Shown one piece after another: positions 8,067 to 17,841 of a stretch of 64,000 nt of DNA (position 1 is the stretch's first letter; every line of letters starts with the position of its first letter). The DNA lies in NCBI RefSeq assembly GCF_001685485.1, contig NZ_BDEL01000001.1, positions 1,981,501 to 2,045,500 of the forward strand. The letters are read 5' to 3'. The notes beneath the pieces were generated by a model that made no database searches, was not told the origin of the DNA, and saw only the letters and a list, made by a program, of their open reading frames with translations. A program made the translations under genes and the position numbers. This stretch comes from Formosa haliotis. GTDB lineage: Bacteria; Bacteroidota; Bacteroidia; Flavobacteriales; Flavobacteriaceae.

Positions 8067-10604
8067 TTGAAACAAAGGTTCTCAAAAATAGTGTTATTTA
8101 TTTTAATAACGGGTTTAATTACGGCTTGTAATTCTGTTAAAAGAGTTGGAGAGAACGAGCATTTGTTGGTAAAAAACACGATTTATATAGATAGTGTTAA
8201 AAACAAGTCCGAGCAAATTGACAACTTATTATATCAAGAGCCTAATAAATCTATGTTTGGTCTTCCCGTGCGACTATACATTTACAATTTAGCACGACCA
8301 AATATAGACTCGATTTTAGATGCCCATTTAAATAGGTCGGCAAAACACCGCAAACGCTTAGAACGTTTTTTATCTAAAAAGCAACTAGGACAATATATAG
8401 AATCTAAACAAGGTTTTAACAGCTGGCTAAAATCTACTGGGGAAGCTCCTACTCTAGTTAGTGAACCAAGAGCTATTAAATCGGTTAAGCGTTTAGAAGA
8501 TTACTACACTAATAATGGCTGGTTTGATGTCTCGGCAAAATTTGATACTATACAAAAAACAGCCAAAAAGACAGAAGTAGAATACCATGTAAATTTGGGC
8601 TCACCCTATGTTATTGATAGTGTTTCTACCAAAATAATGTCGCCTATTGTAGATTCTATTTATAATCAGTTTAAAAACAGATCCTTCTTAGTTAAAGGAA
8701 AACAATACAAAACTGAAGATTTTGAAGCCGAACGAGACAGAATTACTAGAAGTCTTCGAAATCATGGAATATATCAATTTAGTCAAGACTATGTTATTTT
8801 TCAAGCAGATACTATAAATACTAATAAAAAAATAGGCGTAGAAATTCAAATTAAAGATTACGCTTTAAAAAACCAAGATTCTGCAAGACGTGTCCCGTTT
8901 AAGGTTTATAAAATAAAAGACGTTAATATTTTTACCGATTCTTCTCACGATACTAGAAATTCTACGATTCAAGATTCGGTAAGTTTTAATGGCTACAACT
9001 TATATAGTTACGAAAAAATGGCGTTTCGCCCAAAAGCCCTTACCGATGCTGTATTTATAAATCCGGGCAATGTTTTTAGTGATATAGCAAGAACCCGTAC
9101 CTATCAGCATTTAAGCGAACTTAAAACCTTTAAATACCCAGATATAAAATATATTGAAAACCCAGATACTACACTAACAGCCAACATTTACCTAAAACCA
9201 TTAAAGAAGTTTAATCTAGGGTTTAGTACCGAAGTATCCATGAGCGATATTCAGGTTATTGGATTTACTGTTAGTCCGAGTTTATTGGCCAGAAACATTT
9301 TTAAAGGTGCCGAAACCTTACAATTATCCGGGTTTGCCTCTATTGGTTCTTCAAAAGAAGCTAGTAGTAATTCTAGTAAAAACAAAGATGTATTTTTCGA
9401 TATCAATGAAATAGGTGCCGATTTAAAATTAACGATTCCAAGATTATTTTTTCCTATAAAAACCGATAGTCTAATCCCTAAGTACATGTCGCCAACCACG
9501 CGAATTGGCTTAACAGTTGCTAGTCAGAAAAACGTAGGATTAGACAAACGTTCCTTTACAGGATCTTTAAATTATAATTGGAGACCAAAAAAGGGAAAGA
9601 CTCAAGCGTTAGATTTATTTAACGCACAATATGTTCGTAACTTAAATCCAGACAACTATTTCTATGTTTATAGTACATCGTACAATACGTTAAACGATAT
9701 GGCTCATGACATTGGATATATTCCAAGAACCGAAGATTTGAGTATTCCCGATGGTACAGACGAGTTTATTAACGAAGTTTTAAGCGACAACCCTCCTCCA
9801 GGCACCACAGACGACGATATACAAACCGTTAATAATATAGACGAGCGTATGATTCGTTTAACAGAAAACAACCTAATTGTTTCTACTGCCTACACCTTTA
9901 TTAAAGACAGCAGAAGAAACACAAGCGACGAAGATTTCTTTATTTTTAGATTTAAAATAGAATCTGCTGGAAATTTATTAGCACTAGGTTCTAAACTTGC
10001 AAATAGTCCTAAAAACGACGACGGGCGTTACGAGTTGTTTAATGTAGCCTATTCTCAATTCATTAAAACAGAATTCGATTTTACAAAACACTGGGATTTA
10101 GGTCATAAAAACATATTGGCTATTAGAAGCTTTTTCGGAATTGCTGTGCCTTACGGCAACTCTCCAAACATCCCGTTTGCAAAGAGTTTCTTCGCGGGTG
10201 GAGCGAACGACAATAGAGCGTGGACAGCCTACGATTTAGGTCCTGGTAGCTCGCAAAGTAACGACGATTTTAACGAAGCCAACCTTAAACTAGCATTAAA
10301 TATCGAGCACAGATTTAATATGTTTGGCGATTTATACGGAGCTTTTTTTGTAGATATTGGAAATATCTGGAATGTTTTTGATAATATAGAAGATGAAAGT
10401 GCCACTTTCAATAATTTAAGTTCATTGAAAGATACAGCCATTGGTTCTGGTTTCGGACTCCGTTACGACTTTAGCTTCTTAGTCTTTAGATTCGACATAG
10501 GTTTTAAAACTTACGATCCGTCTTATTCTGAAGGCGAACGATGGCTTAAAAATTATAATTTTGGCCATGCCGTTTATAATGTGGGTATTAACTATCCATT
10601 TTAA
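8067..10604 (+). CDS. Lipidated BamA/TamA-family outer-membrane protein (TamL-like)
   Basis: An 845-residue Omp85-family protein. It begins with a signal peptide whose end LITAC is a lipobox, so the N-terminus should be lipid-anchored, unlike classical BamA. POTRA-like repeats occupy roughly residues 25-390 and a 16-strand barrel-type domain (bacterial surface antigen D15) fills the C-terminal half, ending in a typical aromatic-terminated strand (VGINYPF). The proposed role is insertion or assembly of outer-membrane or surface proteins; Bacteroidota encode such lipidated TamA-like proteins. The start is TTG, since no ATG gives a signal peptide. It lies in the ubiE-porT-methyltransferase neighbourhood. 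Confidence 0.85.
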   Translation: MKQRFSKIVLFILITGLITACNSVKRVGENEHLLVKNTIYIDSVKNKSEQIDNLLYQEPNKSMFGLPVRLYIYNLARPNIDSILDAHLNRSAKHRKRLERFLSKKQLGQYIESKQGFNSWLKSTGEAPTLVSEPRAIKSVKRLEDYYTNNGWFDVSAKFDTIQKTAKKTEVEYHVNLGSPYVIDSVSTKIMSPIVDSIYNQFKNRSFLVKGKQYKTEDFEAERDRITRSLRNHGIYQFSQDYVIFQADTINTNKKIGVEIQIKDYALKNQDSARRVPFKVYKIKDVNIFTDSSHDTRNSTIQDSVSFNGYNLYSYEKMAFRPKALTDAVFINPGNVFSDIARTRTYQHLSELKTFKYPDIKYIENPDTTLTANIYLKPLKKFNLGFSTEVSMSDIQVIGFTVSPSLLARNIFKGAETLQLSGFASIGSSKEASSNSSKNKDVFFDINEIGADLKLTIPRLFFPIKTDSLIPKYMSPTTRIGLTVASQKNVGLDKRSFTGSLNYNWRPKKGKTQALDLFNAQYVRNLNPDNYFYVYSTSYNTLNDMAHDIGYIPRTEDLSIPDGTDEFINEVLSDNPPPGTTDDDIQTVNNIDERMIRLTENNLIVSTAYTFIKDSRRNTSDEDFFIFRFKIESAGNLLALGSKLANSPKNDDGRYELFNVAYSQFIKTEFDFTKHWDLGHKNILAIRSFFGIAVPYGNSPNIPFAKSFFAGGANDNRAWTAYDLGPGSSQSNDDFNEANLKLALNIEHRFNMFGDLYGAFFVDIGNIWNVFDNIEDESATFNNLSSLKDTAIGSGFGLRYDFSFLVFRFDIGFKTYDPSYSEGERWLKNYNFGHAVYNVGINYPF

Positions 10605-10692
10605 GCAAAATAAATTACGAACATTTATAACGTTTTCGTGATTCTATAGGGTATTATAAGCCATTTACAACAAAAAAACACATAAAATGTAT

Positions 10693-10700
10693 TACTTTTG
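10693..10700 (+). promoter_or_regulatory. -7 element of the aldolase promoter
   Basis: TACTTTTG matches TAnnTTTG and lies 34 bases ahead of the aldolase ATG. No convincing -33 TTG is present. Confidence 0.45.
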
Positions 10701-10734
10701 AAGAAACCTAACATAACAATTAAACTTAAATAAT

Positions 10735-11802
10735 ATGGGACATAACATCAAACCAGGAGTTGCAACCGGTAAAGAAGTACAAGAGATTTTTAAATATGCA
10801 AAAGAAAAAGGATTTGCACTTCCTGCTGTAAACGTAATAGGATCTAACACTATAAATGGTGTATTAGAAACAGCAAGAGACTTAAATGCTCCCGTTATTA
10901 TTCAATTTTCTAATGGAGGAGCAGTATTTAATGCCGGAAAAGGATTAAGTAACGAGAACCAAAAAGCTGCTATTGCTGGAGCTACAGCTGGAGCTAAACA
11001 TGTTCATTTAATGGCCGAAGCTTACGGGGTACCTGTAATTTTACATACAGACCATTGTGCTAAAAAACTTTTACCTTGGATCGATGGTTTATTAGATGCA
11101 AGTGAGAAACATTTCGCAGAAACAGGAAAGCCACTTTACAGCTCTCACATGATAGATTTAAGCGAAGAGCCAATTGAAGAAAACATTGCCATTTGTAAAG
11201 AATATTTAGCTCGTATGAGTAAAATGGGAATGACTTTAGAAATTGAATTAGGAATTACTGGTGGTGAAGAAGATGGCGTAGATAACAGTGATGTTGATGA
11301 ATCTAAACTATATACACAACCTGAAGAAGTCGCTTATGCTTTCGAAGAATTAAGTAAAGTAAGCGATCAATTTACTATCGCTGCTGCTTTCGGTAATGTT
11401 CACGGTGTTTACAAACCTGGTAACGTAAAATTAACTCCAAAAATTCTAAAAAATTCTCAAGAATATATTTCTAAGAAATATAATGTAGAGCATAACCATA
11501 TCGACTTCGTATTTCACGGAGGATCTGGTTCTACTGTAGAAGAAATAAGAGAAGGAATTAGTTATGGTGTAATTAAAATGAATATCGATACCGATATGCA
11601 ATTTGCATTTATGAGCGGTATCCGCGATTATATGGGTGAAAAAGCGGAATATTTAAAAACTCAAATTGGAAGCCCAGACGGACCAGAATCACCAAACAAG
11701 AAATATTACGACCCAAGAGTTTGGTTAAGAAAAGGTGAAGAAACCTTCGTAGCCAGACTAAAAAAGGCTTTTGAAGACTTAAATAATGTAAACACATTAT
11801 AA
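10735..11802 (+). CDS. fbaA: Fructose-bisphosphate aldolase, class II
   Basis: A 355-residue zinc-dependent aldolase interconverting fructose 1,6-bisphosphate with dihydroxyacetone phosphate and glyceraldehyde 3-phosphate in glycolysis and gluconeogenesis. Visible residues include the metal and catalytic block HTDHCAKK, the ELGITGGEEDG segment characteristic of the class IIA (E. coli FbaA) type, the second zinc-binding region GNVHGVYKPGNV, and the phosphate-binding HGGSGS. Length equals the family norm. It has its own promoter-like box and is separated from accD by 241 bases containing a long perfect palindrome. Confidence 0.95.
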   Translation: MGHNIKPGVATGKEVQEIFKYAKEKGFALPAVNVIGSNTINGVLETARDLNAPVIIQFSNGGAVFNAGKGLSNENQKAAIAGATAGAKHVHLMAEAYGVPVILHTDHCAKKLLPWIDGLLDASEKHFAETGKPLYSSHMIDLSEEPIEENIAICKEYLARMSKMGMTLEIELGITGGEEDGVDNSDVDESKLYTQPEEVAYAFEELSKVSDQFTIAAAFGNVHGVYKPGNVKLTPKILKNSQEYISKKYNVEHNHIDFVFHGGSGSTVEEIREGISYGVIKMNIDTDMQFAFMSGIRDYMGEKAEYLKTQIGSPDGPESPNKKYYDPRVWLRKGEETFVARLKKAFEDLNNVNTL

Positions 11803-11935
11803 AATAAGTCTATTGGTTTAGCTGAAATTAAAAACAAAATTTTAATTTTGACATCTGCAATTTAATTGAAATTTCAAGGGATAAAACATTAAATACTTTA
11901 TCTTTAGATATTTAACAGATTAAACTCAGAAAATC

Positions 11936-11977
11936 AACTAACGTAAATGTATTCTATATGATACATTTACGTTAGTT
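11936..11977. repeat. Perfect 17-bp inverted repeat between fbaA and accD
   Basis: Arms AACTAACGTAAATGTAT (11936-11952) and its exact reverse complement (11961-11977) enclose an 8-base loop. No T-run follows on either strand, so it is not a standard intrinsic terminator. It could be an RNA stability or processing hairpin or a dyad operator. The surrounding bases 11803-12043 show no gene. Confidence 0.75.
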
Positions 11978-12043
11978 AAAACAAGCTAAACAACAATTTT
12001 TAAGCGTTCCCAAAAGCTTAAAAAACTAAAAATAAAAATCAAT

Positions 12044-12901
12044 ATGTCTTGGTTTAAAAGAAAAACAAAAGGAATAACCACCACTACACAGGAGAAAAAA
12101 GATACTCCAAAAGGACTTTGGTATAAATCTCCAACGGGTAAAATTGTAGATACCGAAGAGTTAGAACAAAATTTTTATGTAAGTCCAGAAGATGGTTATC
12201 ACGTAAGAATTGGTAGTAGAGAATACTTCGAAATACTTTTCGACGACAATAAATTTAAAGAATTAGATGCAGACCTTAGCTCTAAAGACCCATTAAAATT
12301 TGTCGACACTAAAAAATATCCAGATCGTTTAAAAGCGGCTCAGGATAAAACCAAATTAACAGATGCCGTAAGAACAGCGGTTGGAAAATCTAAAGGTAAA
12401 GACTTGGTCATTGCTTGTATGGATTTCAGTTTTATTGGCGGCTCAATGGGGAGCGTTGTAGGAGAAAAAATTGCTCGTGCAGCCAATTATTCTTTAAAAC
12501 ACAAAATTCCTTTAATGATTATTTCTAAATCTGGGGGAGCTAGAATGATGGAAGCAGCATTATCTTTAATGCAATTAGCTAAAACATCGGTAAAACTAGC
12601 CCAATTGGCAGATGCAGGAATTCCTTATATATCCTTATGTACAGATCCTACTACTGGCGGAACAACAGCTTCTTTTGCTATGTTAGGAGATATTAACATT
12701 AGTGAGCCAGGAGCTTTAATTGGATTTGCCGGACCTAGAATTGTAAGAGACACCACAGGAAAAGAACTTCCTGAAGGCTTTCAAACTGCCGAGTTTTTAT
12801 TAGAACACGGCTTTCTAGATTTCATTACACATCGTAGAGATTTAAAGAACAAAGTTAATTTGTATATCGATTTAATTACAAATCAACCATTAAGAGCTTA
12901 A
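12044..12901 (+). CDS. accD: Acetyl-CoA carboxylase carboxyltransferase subunit beta
   Basis: A 285-residue beta subunit of the carboxyltransferase, which passes a carboxyl group from biotin to acetyl-CoA to make malonyl-CoA, the first step of fatty acid synthesis. The crotonase-like core is clear ([51 protein letters not shown]). The N-terminal segment aligns with the E. coli zinc ribbon (MSWFKR, GLWYK), but the four cysteines are replaced by S29, G32, S47 and D50, so no zinc site can form. A terminator follows immediately. Confidence 0.95.
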   Translation: MSWFKRKTKGITTTTQEKKDTPKGLWYKSPTGKIVDTEELEQNFYVSPEDGYHVRIGSREYFEILFDDNKFKELDADLSSKDPLKFVDTKKYPDRLKAAQDKTKLTDAVRTAVGKSKGKDLVIACMDFSFIGGSMGSVVGEKIARAANYSLKHKIPLMIISKSGGARMMEAALSLMQLAKTSVKLAQLADAGIPYISLCTDPTTGGTTASFAMLGDINISEPGALIGFAGPRIVRDTTGKELPEGFQTAEFLLEHGFLDFITHRRDLKNKVNLYIDLITNQPLRA

Positions 12902-12909
12902 AATTTAGA

Positions 12910-12935
12910 AAGAGACGTTTACGTCTCTTTTTTTT
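12910..12935 (+). terminator. Intrinsic terminator after accD
   Basis: AGAGACGT (12911-12918) pairs with ACGTCTCT (12921-12928) and is followed by a T-run. It begins about 10 bases after the accD stop codon. Confidence 0.85.
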
Positions 12936-12985
12936 ATTACATTCATAAAAATTCCCTAATATATATTTAAATGATATAATATTGC

Positions 12986-12993
12986 TATATTTG
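12986..12993 (+). promoter_or_regulatory. -7 element of the rpsO promoter
   Basis: TATATTTG matches the Bacteroidota -7 box and lies 55 bases ahead of the rpsO ATG. No clear -33 TTG is seen. Confidence 0.5.
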
Positions 12994-13047
12994 CCGCTTG
13001 AAAGAAAAACTTTCATGTACATAAAAATCATTTAAATAAATATTGGA

Positions 13048-13317
13048 ATGTATTTAACAAAAGAATCTAAAGAAGAGCTTTTTGCAAAACACGGTAAAGG
13101 AAAAAAAGATACTGGAACTGCAGAAGGACAAATTGCATTATTCACGCACAGAATTAATCACTTAACAGAACACTTAAAAAAGAATCGTAAAGATTATAAT
13201 ACAGAGCGTTCATTAGTAAAATTAGTAGGTAAGCGTAGAGCATTACTTGATTACTTAACTAAGAAGGATATCTTAAGATATCGTGCAATTGTTAAAGAAT
13301 TAGGATTAAGAAAATAA
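13048..13317 (+). CDS. rpsO: 30S ribosomal protein S15
   Basis: An 89-residue ribosomal protein S15, which binds 16S rRNA at the three-way junction of helices 20-22 during assembly of the small-subunit platform. The family motifs are present: GTAEGQIALFTHRINHLTEHLKKN, then LVKLVGKRRALLDYL and the C-terminal RYRAIVKELGLRK. Length is exactly normal. The rpsO-pnp order seen in many bacteria is kept, but a terminator hairpin separates them, so pnp expression is at least partly independent. Confidence 0.98.
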   Translation: MYLTKESKEELFAKHGKGKKDTGTAEGQIALFTHRINHLTEHLKKNRKDYNTERSLVKLVGKRRALLDYLTKKDILRYRAIVKELGLRK

Positions 13318-13320
13318 GAA

Positions 13321-13347
13321 AAGAGAGGCTTTATGCCTCTTTTTTTA
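13321..13347 (+). terminator. Intrinsic terminator or attenuator between rpsO and pnp
   Basis: AGAGGC (13324-13329) pairs with GCCTCT (13335-13340) with flanking A and T tracts and a 7-base T-run. It is short and close to the rpsO stop, and may allow read-through into pnp. Confidence 0.75.
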
Positions 13348-13460
13348 GTTAAAAACATCTCGTAAGAGACAAGATAAAAAGCTGTTACATAGTTTTTCAT
13401 TGGTCACCACACAACAACTACAACACAACGACCATTGTTTAATTTAGAACTAAAAAATTT

Positions 13461-15710
13461 ATGATTCCAAAAGTTTTTAAAGAGGTCATAGACCTTGGTG
13501 ATGGGAGAGAAATTTCCATCGAAACCGGAAAATTAGCTAAACAAGCTCATGGATCGGTTGTTGTACAATCTGGAAATTGCATGTTATTATGTACTATTGT
13601 TTCCAATTACAAACAAAGTGATGTTGACTTTTTACCATTAACGGTAGATTATAGAGAAAAATTTGCAGCTGCTGGACGTTATCCTGGCGGATTCTTTAAA
13701 AGAGAAGCACGACCAAGTGATGGCGAAGTTTTAACTATGCGTCTTGTAGACCGTGTTTTACGTCCACTTTTCCCAAAAGATTACCACGCAGAAACTCAAG
13801 TTATGATTCAATTAATGTCTCATGACGAAAACGTGATGCCAGATGCGTTAGCTGGATTAGCTGCTTCGGCCGCCATTCAACTATCCGATGTACCTTTTGA
13901 AACGCCAATATCTGAAGCAAGAGTTGGTCGTATCAACGGAGAATTTATCATCAACCCTACTCAAGCACAATTATTAGAGTCTGACATCGATATGATGATT
14001 GGAGCATCTGCTGATTCTGTTATGATGGTTGAAGGTGAAATGTTAGAAATTTCTGAAGAAGAAATGGCAGATGCAATTAAATTTGCTCACGAAGCTATTA
14101 AAGTACAATGTGCTGCACAAATAAAGTTAGCTGAAGCCTTTGGTAAAAAAGAGACTCGTGAATACGAACCAGAACGCGAAGATGAAGATTTAGCGAAAAA
14201 AGTTCACGATATGGCATACGACAAAGTGTATGCTGTAGCAAAAGCGGGATCTGCAAAACACGAAAGAGGTGCTGCATTTGCTGAAATAAAAGAAGAAATT
14301 AAAGCAACATTCTCTGAAGAAGAGCTAGAAGATTTCGGCGATTTAGTATCTAAGTATTATAGCAAAGCAGAAAAAGCTGCGATTAGAAATTTAACTTTAG
14401 ATGAAGGTTTACGTCTTGATGGTCGTAAAACCGATGAGATTAGACCAATATGGTGTGAAGTAGATTACTTACCATCAACACATGGGTCTTCAATCTTTAC
14501 TCGTGGAGAAACTCAAGCATTAGCAACAGTTACTTTAGGAACATCTAGAGAAGCAAACCAAATAGACATGCCGTCTTACGAAGGCGAAGAGCGTTTCTAT
14601 TTACATTACAACTTCCCTCCTTTCTCAACTGGTGAAGCGCGTCCGTTAAGAGGAACCTCTCGTCGTGAAGTAGGTCATGGAAACTTAGCACAACGTGCTT
14701 TAAAAAATATGGTTCCTGCAGATTGCCCTTACACAGTACGTGTGGTTTCTGAAGTTTTAGAATCTAACGGTTCTTCTTCTATGGCTACTGTTTGTGCTGG
14801 TACAATGGCATTAATGGATGCTGGAGTTCAATTAAAGAAACCGGTTTCAGGTATCGCTATGGGACTTATTACCGATGTTGAATCAGGGAAATATGCTGTA
14901 CTATCAGACATATTAGGTGATGAAGATCATTTAGGTGATATGGACTTTAAAGTAACAGGTACTGCAGATGGTATTACAGCTTGCCAAATGGACATTAAAG
15001 TAAAAGGATTATCTTACGAAATTCTTGTAAAAGCATTAAAACAAGCCCGCGAAGGTCGTTTACATATTTTAGGTAAATTAACAGATACTATTGCTGCTCC
15101 TGCAGAAGATGTGAAACCACACTCACCAAAAATGATTACTAGAAGAATTCCTAATGAATTTATTGGTGCATTAATTGGTCCTGGAGGAAAAGTAATTCAA
15201 GAATTACAAAAAGAAACAAATACAACTATTGTTATCAACGAAGACCCTGTTACAGAAGAAGGTATTGTTGAAATCTTAGGTGTAGGAAACGATGGTATCG
15301 CTGCCGTACAAGCTAAAATCGACTCATTATTATTTAAACCTGAAGTTGGTAAAACGTATAAGGTTAAAGTAATAAAAATGCTAGACTTTGGTGCTGTAGT
15401 AGAATATCTAGATGCACCTGGTAACGAAGTATTATTACACGTAAGTGAATTAGCTTGGGAACGTACAGAAAATGTATCGGATGTTGTGAATATGGGAGAT
15501 GTCTTTGAAGTAAAGTATTTTGGAATTGATCCAAAAACACGCAAAGAAAAAGTATCTCGTAAAGCCATTTTACCTAAGCCTGAAGGTTATGTAGCTAGAC
15601 CACCAAGAGAAAATAACGATCGTGGTGGACGTGATAATAGAGGTAGAGATAATCGCGGACGTGACAACCGTCGTGACGACAGAAAACCAAGAGAAAGAAA
15701 AGACGATTAA
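13461..15710 (+). CDS. pnp: Polyribonucleotide nucleotidyltransferase (PNPase)
   Basis: A 749-residue phosphorolytic 3'-5' exoribonuclease in mRNA turnover. Domains in order are RNase PH 1 (about residues 10-145), an all-helical linker to about 300, RNase PH 2 (about 310-545, with [23 protein letters not shown]), a KH domain with the [10 protein letters not shown] loop near residue 575, and an S1 domain (about 625-695, GAVVEYL...LLHVSELAW). The tail from about residue 715 is a low-complexity run of Arg, Asp, Asn and Gly, probably a disordered RNA-binding extension. Length is normal apart from that tail. Confidence 0.97.
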   Translation: MIPKVFKEVIDLGDGREISIETGKLAKQAHGSVVVQSGNCMLLCTIVSNYKQSDVDFLPLTVDYREKFAAAGRYPGGFFKREARPSDGEVLTMRLVDRVLRPLFPKDYHAETQVMIQLMSHDENVMPDALAGLAASAAIQLSDVPFETPISEARVGRINGEFIINPTQAQLLESDIDMMIGASADSVMMVEGEMLEISEEEMADAIKFAHEAIKVQCAAQIKLAEAFGKKETREYEPEREDEDLAKKVHDMAYDKVYAVAKAGSAKHERGAAFAEIKEEIKATFSEEELEDFGDLVSKYYSKAEKAAIRNLTLDEGLRLDGRKTDEIRPIWCEVDYLPSTHGSSIFTRGETQALATVTLGTSREANQIDMPSYEGEERFYLHYNFPPFSTGEARPLRGTSRREVGHGNLAQRALKNMVPADCPYTVRVVSEVLESNGSSSMATVCAGTMALMDAGVQLKKPVSGIAMGLITDVESGKYAVLSDILGDEDHLGDMDFKVTGTADGITACQMDIKVKGLSYEILVKALKQAREGRLHILGKLTDTIAAPAEDVKPHSPKMITRRIPNEFIGALIGPGGKVIQELQKETNTTIVINEDPVTEEGIVEILGVGNDGIAAVQAKIDSLLFKPEVGKTYKVKVIKMLDFGAVVEYLDAPGNEVLLHVSELAWERTENVSDVVNMGDVFEVKYFGIDPKTRKEKVSRKAILPKPEGYVARPPRENNDRGGRDNRGRDNRGRDNRRDDRKPRERKDD

Positions 15711-15733
15711 ATTTTAATCTTCTCGATAAAACT

Positions 15734-15767
15734 AAAGCCAATCTTACATTAAGATTGGCTTTTTTTA
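15734..15767 (+). terminator. Intrinsic terminator after pnp
   Basis: A perfect 12-bp stem, AAGCCAATCTTA (15735-15746) with its complement (15750-15761), a 3-base loop and a following T-run. The remaining bases up to the rpoD start at 16010 hold no gene and no clear consensus promoter. Confidence 0.9.
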
Positions 15768-16009
15768 TTATTCCGACTTTCAATAAAATTGAATATAAAC
15801 GAGCAGCTTCAATATAGCGCAGACATTACTTAGCATACCTTTTTGTGGCTCTTATTAGATTGAATCCTATTTAAGAATTCATTATAAATTCAGTTTAAAT
15901 TATATTTAATAAAAAAAAATTCTTCCTCTTTTGTAACATTCATTATAAAACTTACGTATAACTACATACAAAGGAGTATTCACTTAATTATTTACAAGAG
16001 AACTTTACA

Positions 16010-16873
16010 ATGAGACAACTTAAAATTACGAAGCAGGTTACAAACAGAGAAACAGCTTCGCTAGATAAATATCTTCAAGAAATTGGAAAAGTTGACTTAA
16101 TTACCGCAGACGAGGAAGTAGAATTAGCACAACGCATTAAAGCAGGAGATCAAATCGCTTTAGAAAAATTAACAAAGGCTAATTTACGTTTTGTTGTTTC
16201 GGTAGCAAAGCAATATCAAAATCAAGGATTAACATTACCAGATTTAATTAACGAAGGAAATTTGGGTTTAATTAAAGCTGCACAACGTTTTGATGAAACT
16301 CGTGGTTTTAAATTTATTTCATATGCCGTATGGTGGATTCGCCAGTCTATTCTTCAAGCTTTAGCAGAACAGTCTAGGATTGTACGTTTACCATTAAACA
16401 AAATTGGATCTATTAACAAAATTAATAAGACCTTTGCTTTTCTTGAGCAAGCACATGAGCGTCCGCCAAGTGCAGAAGAAATTGCAAAAGAATTAGACAT
16501 GACCATTAACGATGTTAAGGAGTCTATGAAGAATTCTGGTCGTCACGTAAGTATGGATGCTCCCCTGGTAGAAGGAGAAGACTCTAACCTTTACGATGTA
16601 TTAAATAGCGGGGAGTCTCCAAATCCAGACCGTGAATTACTACATGAATCTTTACGAACAGAAATTGAACGTGCTTTAGAAACATTAACACCTCGTGAGG
16701 CAGATGTTATTCGATTATATTTCGGATTAGGGAATCAGCACCCAATGACTTTAGAAGAAATTGGAGAGACGTTTGATTTAACGCGTGAACGTGTAAGACA
16801 AATTAAAGAAAAGGCTATTAGAAGGTTAAAACACACCTCTAGAAGCAAAATATTAAAAACATATTTAGGATAA
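16010..16873 (+). CDS. rpoD: Primary RNA polymerase sigma factor RpoD (short Bacteroidota type)
   Basis: A 287-residue group 1 sigma factor. It has a short N-terminus without the long region 1.1 of proteobacterial sigma-70, then region 1.2 ([14 protein letters not shown]), region 2 ([15 protein letters not shown]...[17 protein letters not shown]...[15 protein letters not shown]), region 3, and region 4 with the helix-turn-helix [28 protein letters not shown]. The 287-residue form is the housekeeping sigma of Bacteroidota and recognises the TTG/TAnnTTTG promoters seen throughout this window. It is followed by two terminator-like hairpins. Confidence 0.97.
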   Translation: MRQLKITKQVTNRETASLDKYLQEIGKVDLITADEEVELAQRIKAGDQIALEKLTKANLRFVVSVAKQYQNQGLTLPDLINEGNLGLIKAAQRFDETRGFKFISYAVWWIRQSILQALAEQSRIVRLPLNKIGSINKINKTFAFLEQAHERPPSAEEIAKELDMTINDVKESMKNSGRHVSMDAPLVEGEDSNLYDVLNSGESPNPDRELLHESLRTEIERALETLTPREADVIRLYFGLGNQHPMTLEEIGETFDLTRERVRQIKEKAIRRLKHTSRSKILKTYLG

Positions 16874-16891
16874 ACCCTAAAACCGGCAACA

Positions 16892-16939
16892 AACAGTTTA
16901 TCCTCTATGATTAGAGAAAAATATAACTGTTCGTTTTTT
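16892..16939 (+). terminator. First terminator after rpoD
   Basis: AACAGTT (16892-16898) pairs with AACTGTT (16925-16931) around an inner hairpin CTCTA-tgat-TAGAG, and six T residues follow at 16934-16939. The outer stem is weak; the T-run supports the call. Confidence 0.5.
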
Positions 16940-16950
16940 GATTGATGAAA

Positions 16951-16986
16951 GAACCCTCGGCTGATTACCGAGGGTTCATTTTTTTA
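16951..16986 (+). terminator. Second, strong terminator after rpoD
   Basis: A perfect 10-bp stem, GAACCCTCGG (16951-16960) with CCGAGGGTTC (16968-16977), a 7-base loop and a T-run. It separates rpoD from rpe. Confidence 0.9.
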
Positions 16987-16989
16987 TAT

Positions 16990-16997
16990 TACATTTG
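16990..16997 (+). promoter_or_regulatory. -7 element of the rpe promoter
   Basis: TACATTTG matches TAnnTTTG and lies 18 bases ahead of the rpe ATG, immediately after the rpoD terminator. The leader would be very short. Confidence 0.5.
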
Positions 16998-17014
16998 CGC
17001 CAAATTATATTCCA

Positions 17015-17677
17015 ATGTGTTCAAAATTAATTGCTCCCTCTATTTTAGCTGCCGATTTTGGTAATCTACAACGAGATATTGAAATGGTAAATACAAGTGA
17101 AGCCGATTGGTTTCATATCGATATTATGGATGGTGTTTTCGTCCCTAATATTTCTTATGGTATGCCTGTTTTAGAAGCAATAAATAAGCACGCTAAAAAA
17201 ACAATCGATGTACATTTAATGATTGTTGATCCTGACCGATACATTAAAACCTTTGCAAATTTAGGAAGCGATGTTCTTACAGTACATTACGAAGCTTGCA
17301 CACATCTTCATAGAACCCTTCAGGCCATTAAGACTGAAGGTATGAAAGCAGGAGTAGCACTAAATCCGCATACCAACATAAACGTTTTAGAAGACACTAT
17401 TAATGATATAGACTTGGTATTAATCATGAGTGTAAACCCTGGTTTTGGAGGTCAGAAATTCATTGAAAATACCTATTCTAAAATTGAACAATTAAAAGCA
17501 TTAATACTACGAAAAGGAGCACAAACGAAAATAGAAGTAGACGGAGGAGTCACCGATAAAAATGCCAAAGCATTAGTTGAGTCTGGTGCCGATATTTTGG
17601 TTGCCGGCAGTTATGTTTTTAAAAGTTCGGATCAAGAAAAAACGATTTCCGAATTAAAAGCATTAGTCAATTCTTAA
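17015..17677 (+). CDS. rpe: Ribulose-phosphate 3-epimerase
   Basis: A 220-residue TIM-barrel enzyme interconverting ribulose 5-phosphate and xylulose 5-phosphate in the pentose phosphate pathway. Signature segments are IAPSILAADF at the N-terminus, the metal-binding HIDIMDGVFVPNISYG, DVHLMIVDP, MSVNPGFGGQKF and the phosphate-gripping EVDGGV...AGSYVF. Length is normal. It has its own promoter-like box after the rpoD terminator. Confidence 0.96.
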   Translation: MCSKLIAPSILAADFGNLQRDIEMVNTSEADWFHIDIMDGVFVPNISYGMPVLEAINKHAKKTIDVHLMIVDPDRYIKTFANLGSDVLTVHYEACTHLHRTLQAIKTEGMKAGVALNPHTNINVLEDTINDIDLVLIMSVNPGFGGQKFIENTYSKIEQLKALILRKGAQTKIEVDGGVTDKNAKALVESGADILVAGSYVFKSSDQEKTISELKALVNS

Positions 17678-17712
17678 TCAGAAATTAAACTATTCTTAAT
17701 ACATTAAACAAT

Positions 17713-17720
17713 TAATTTTG
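17713..17720 (+). promoter_or_regulatory. -7 element ahead of the 17842 gene
   Basis: TAATTTTG matches the Bacteroidota -7 box; the leader to the ATG at 17842 would be about 116 bases. No -33 TTG is evident. Confidence 0.35.
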
Positions 17721-17841
17721 ATTATGTTAGTGACATCTTTTTTATTTTACAGATTAACTAAAAAAAACAACTGTTGTCTAAAAATTTAAAATAAACTTCT
17801 ATTATAACCATTTAAACATTATTTTTACTAAAAATTTTAAC

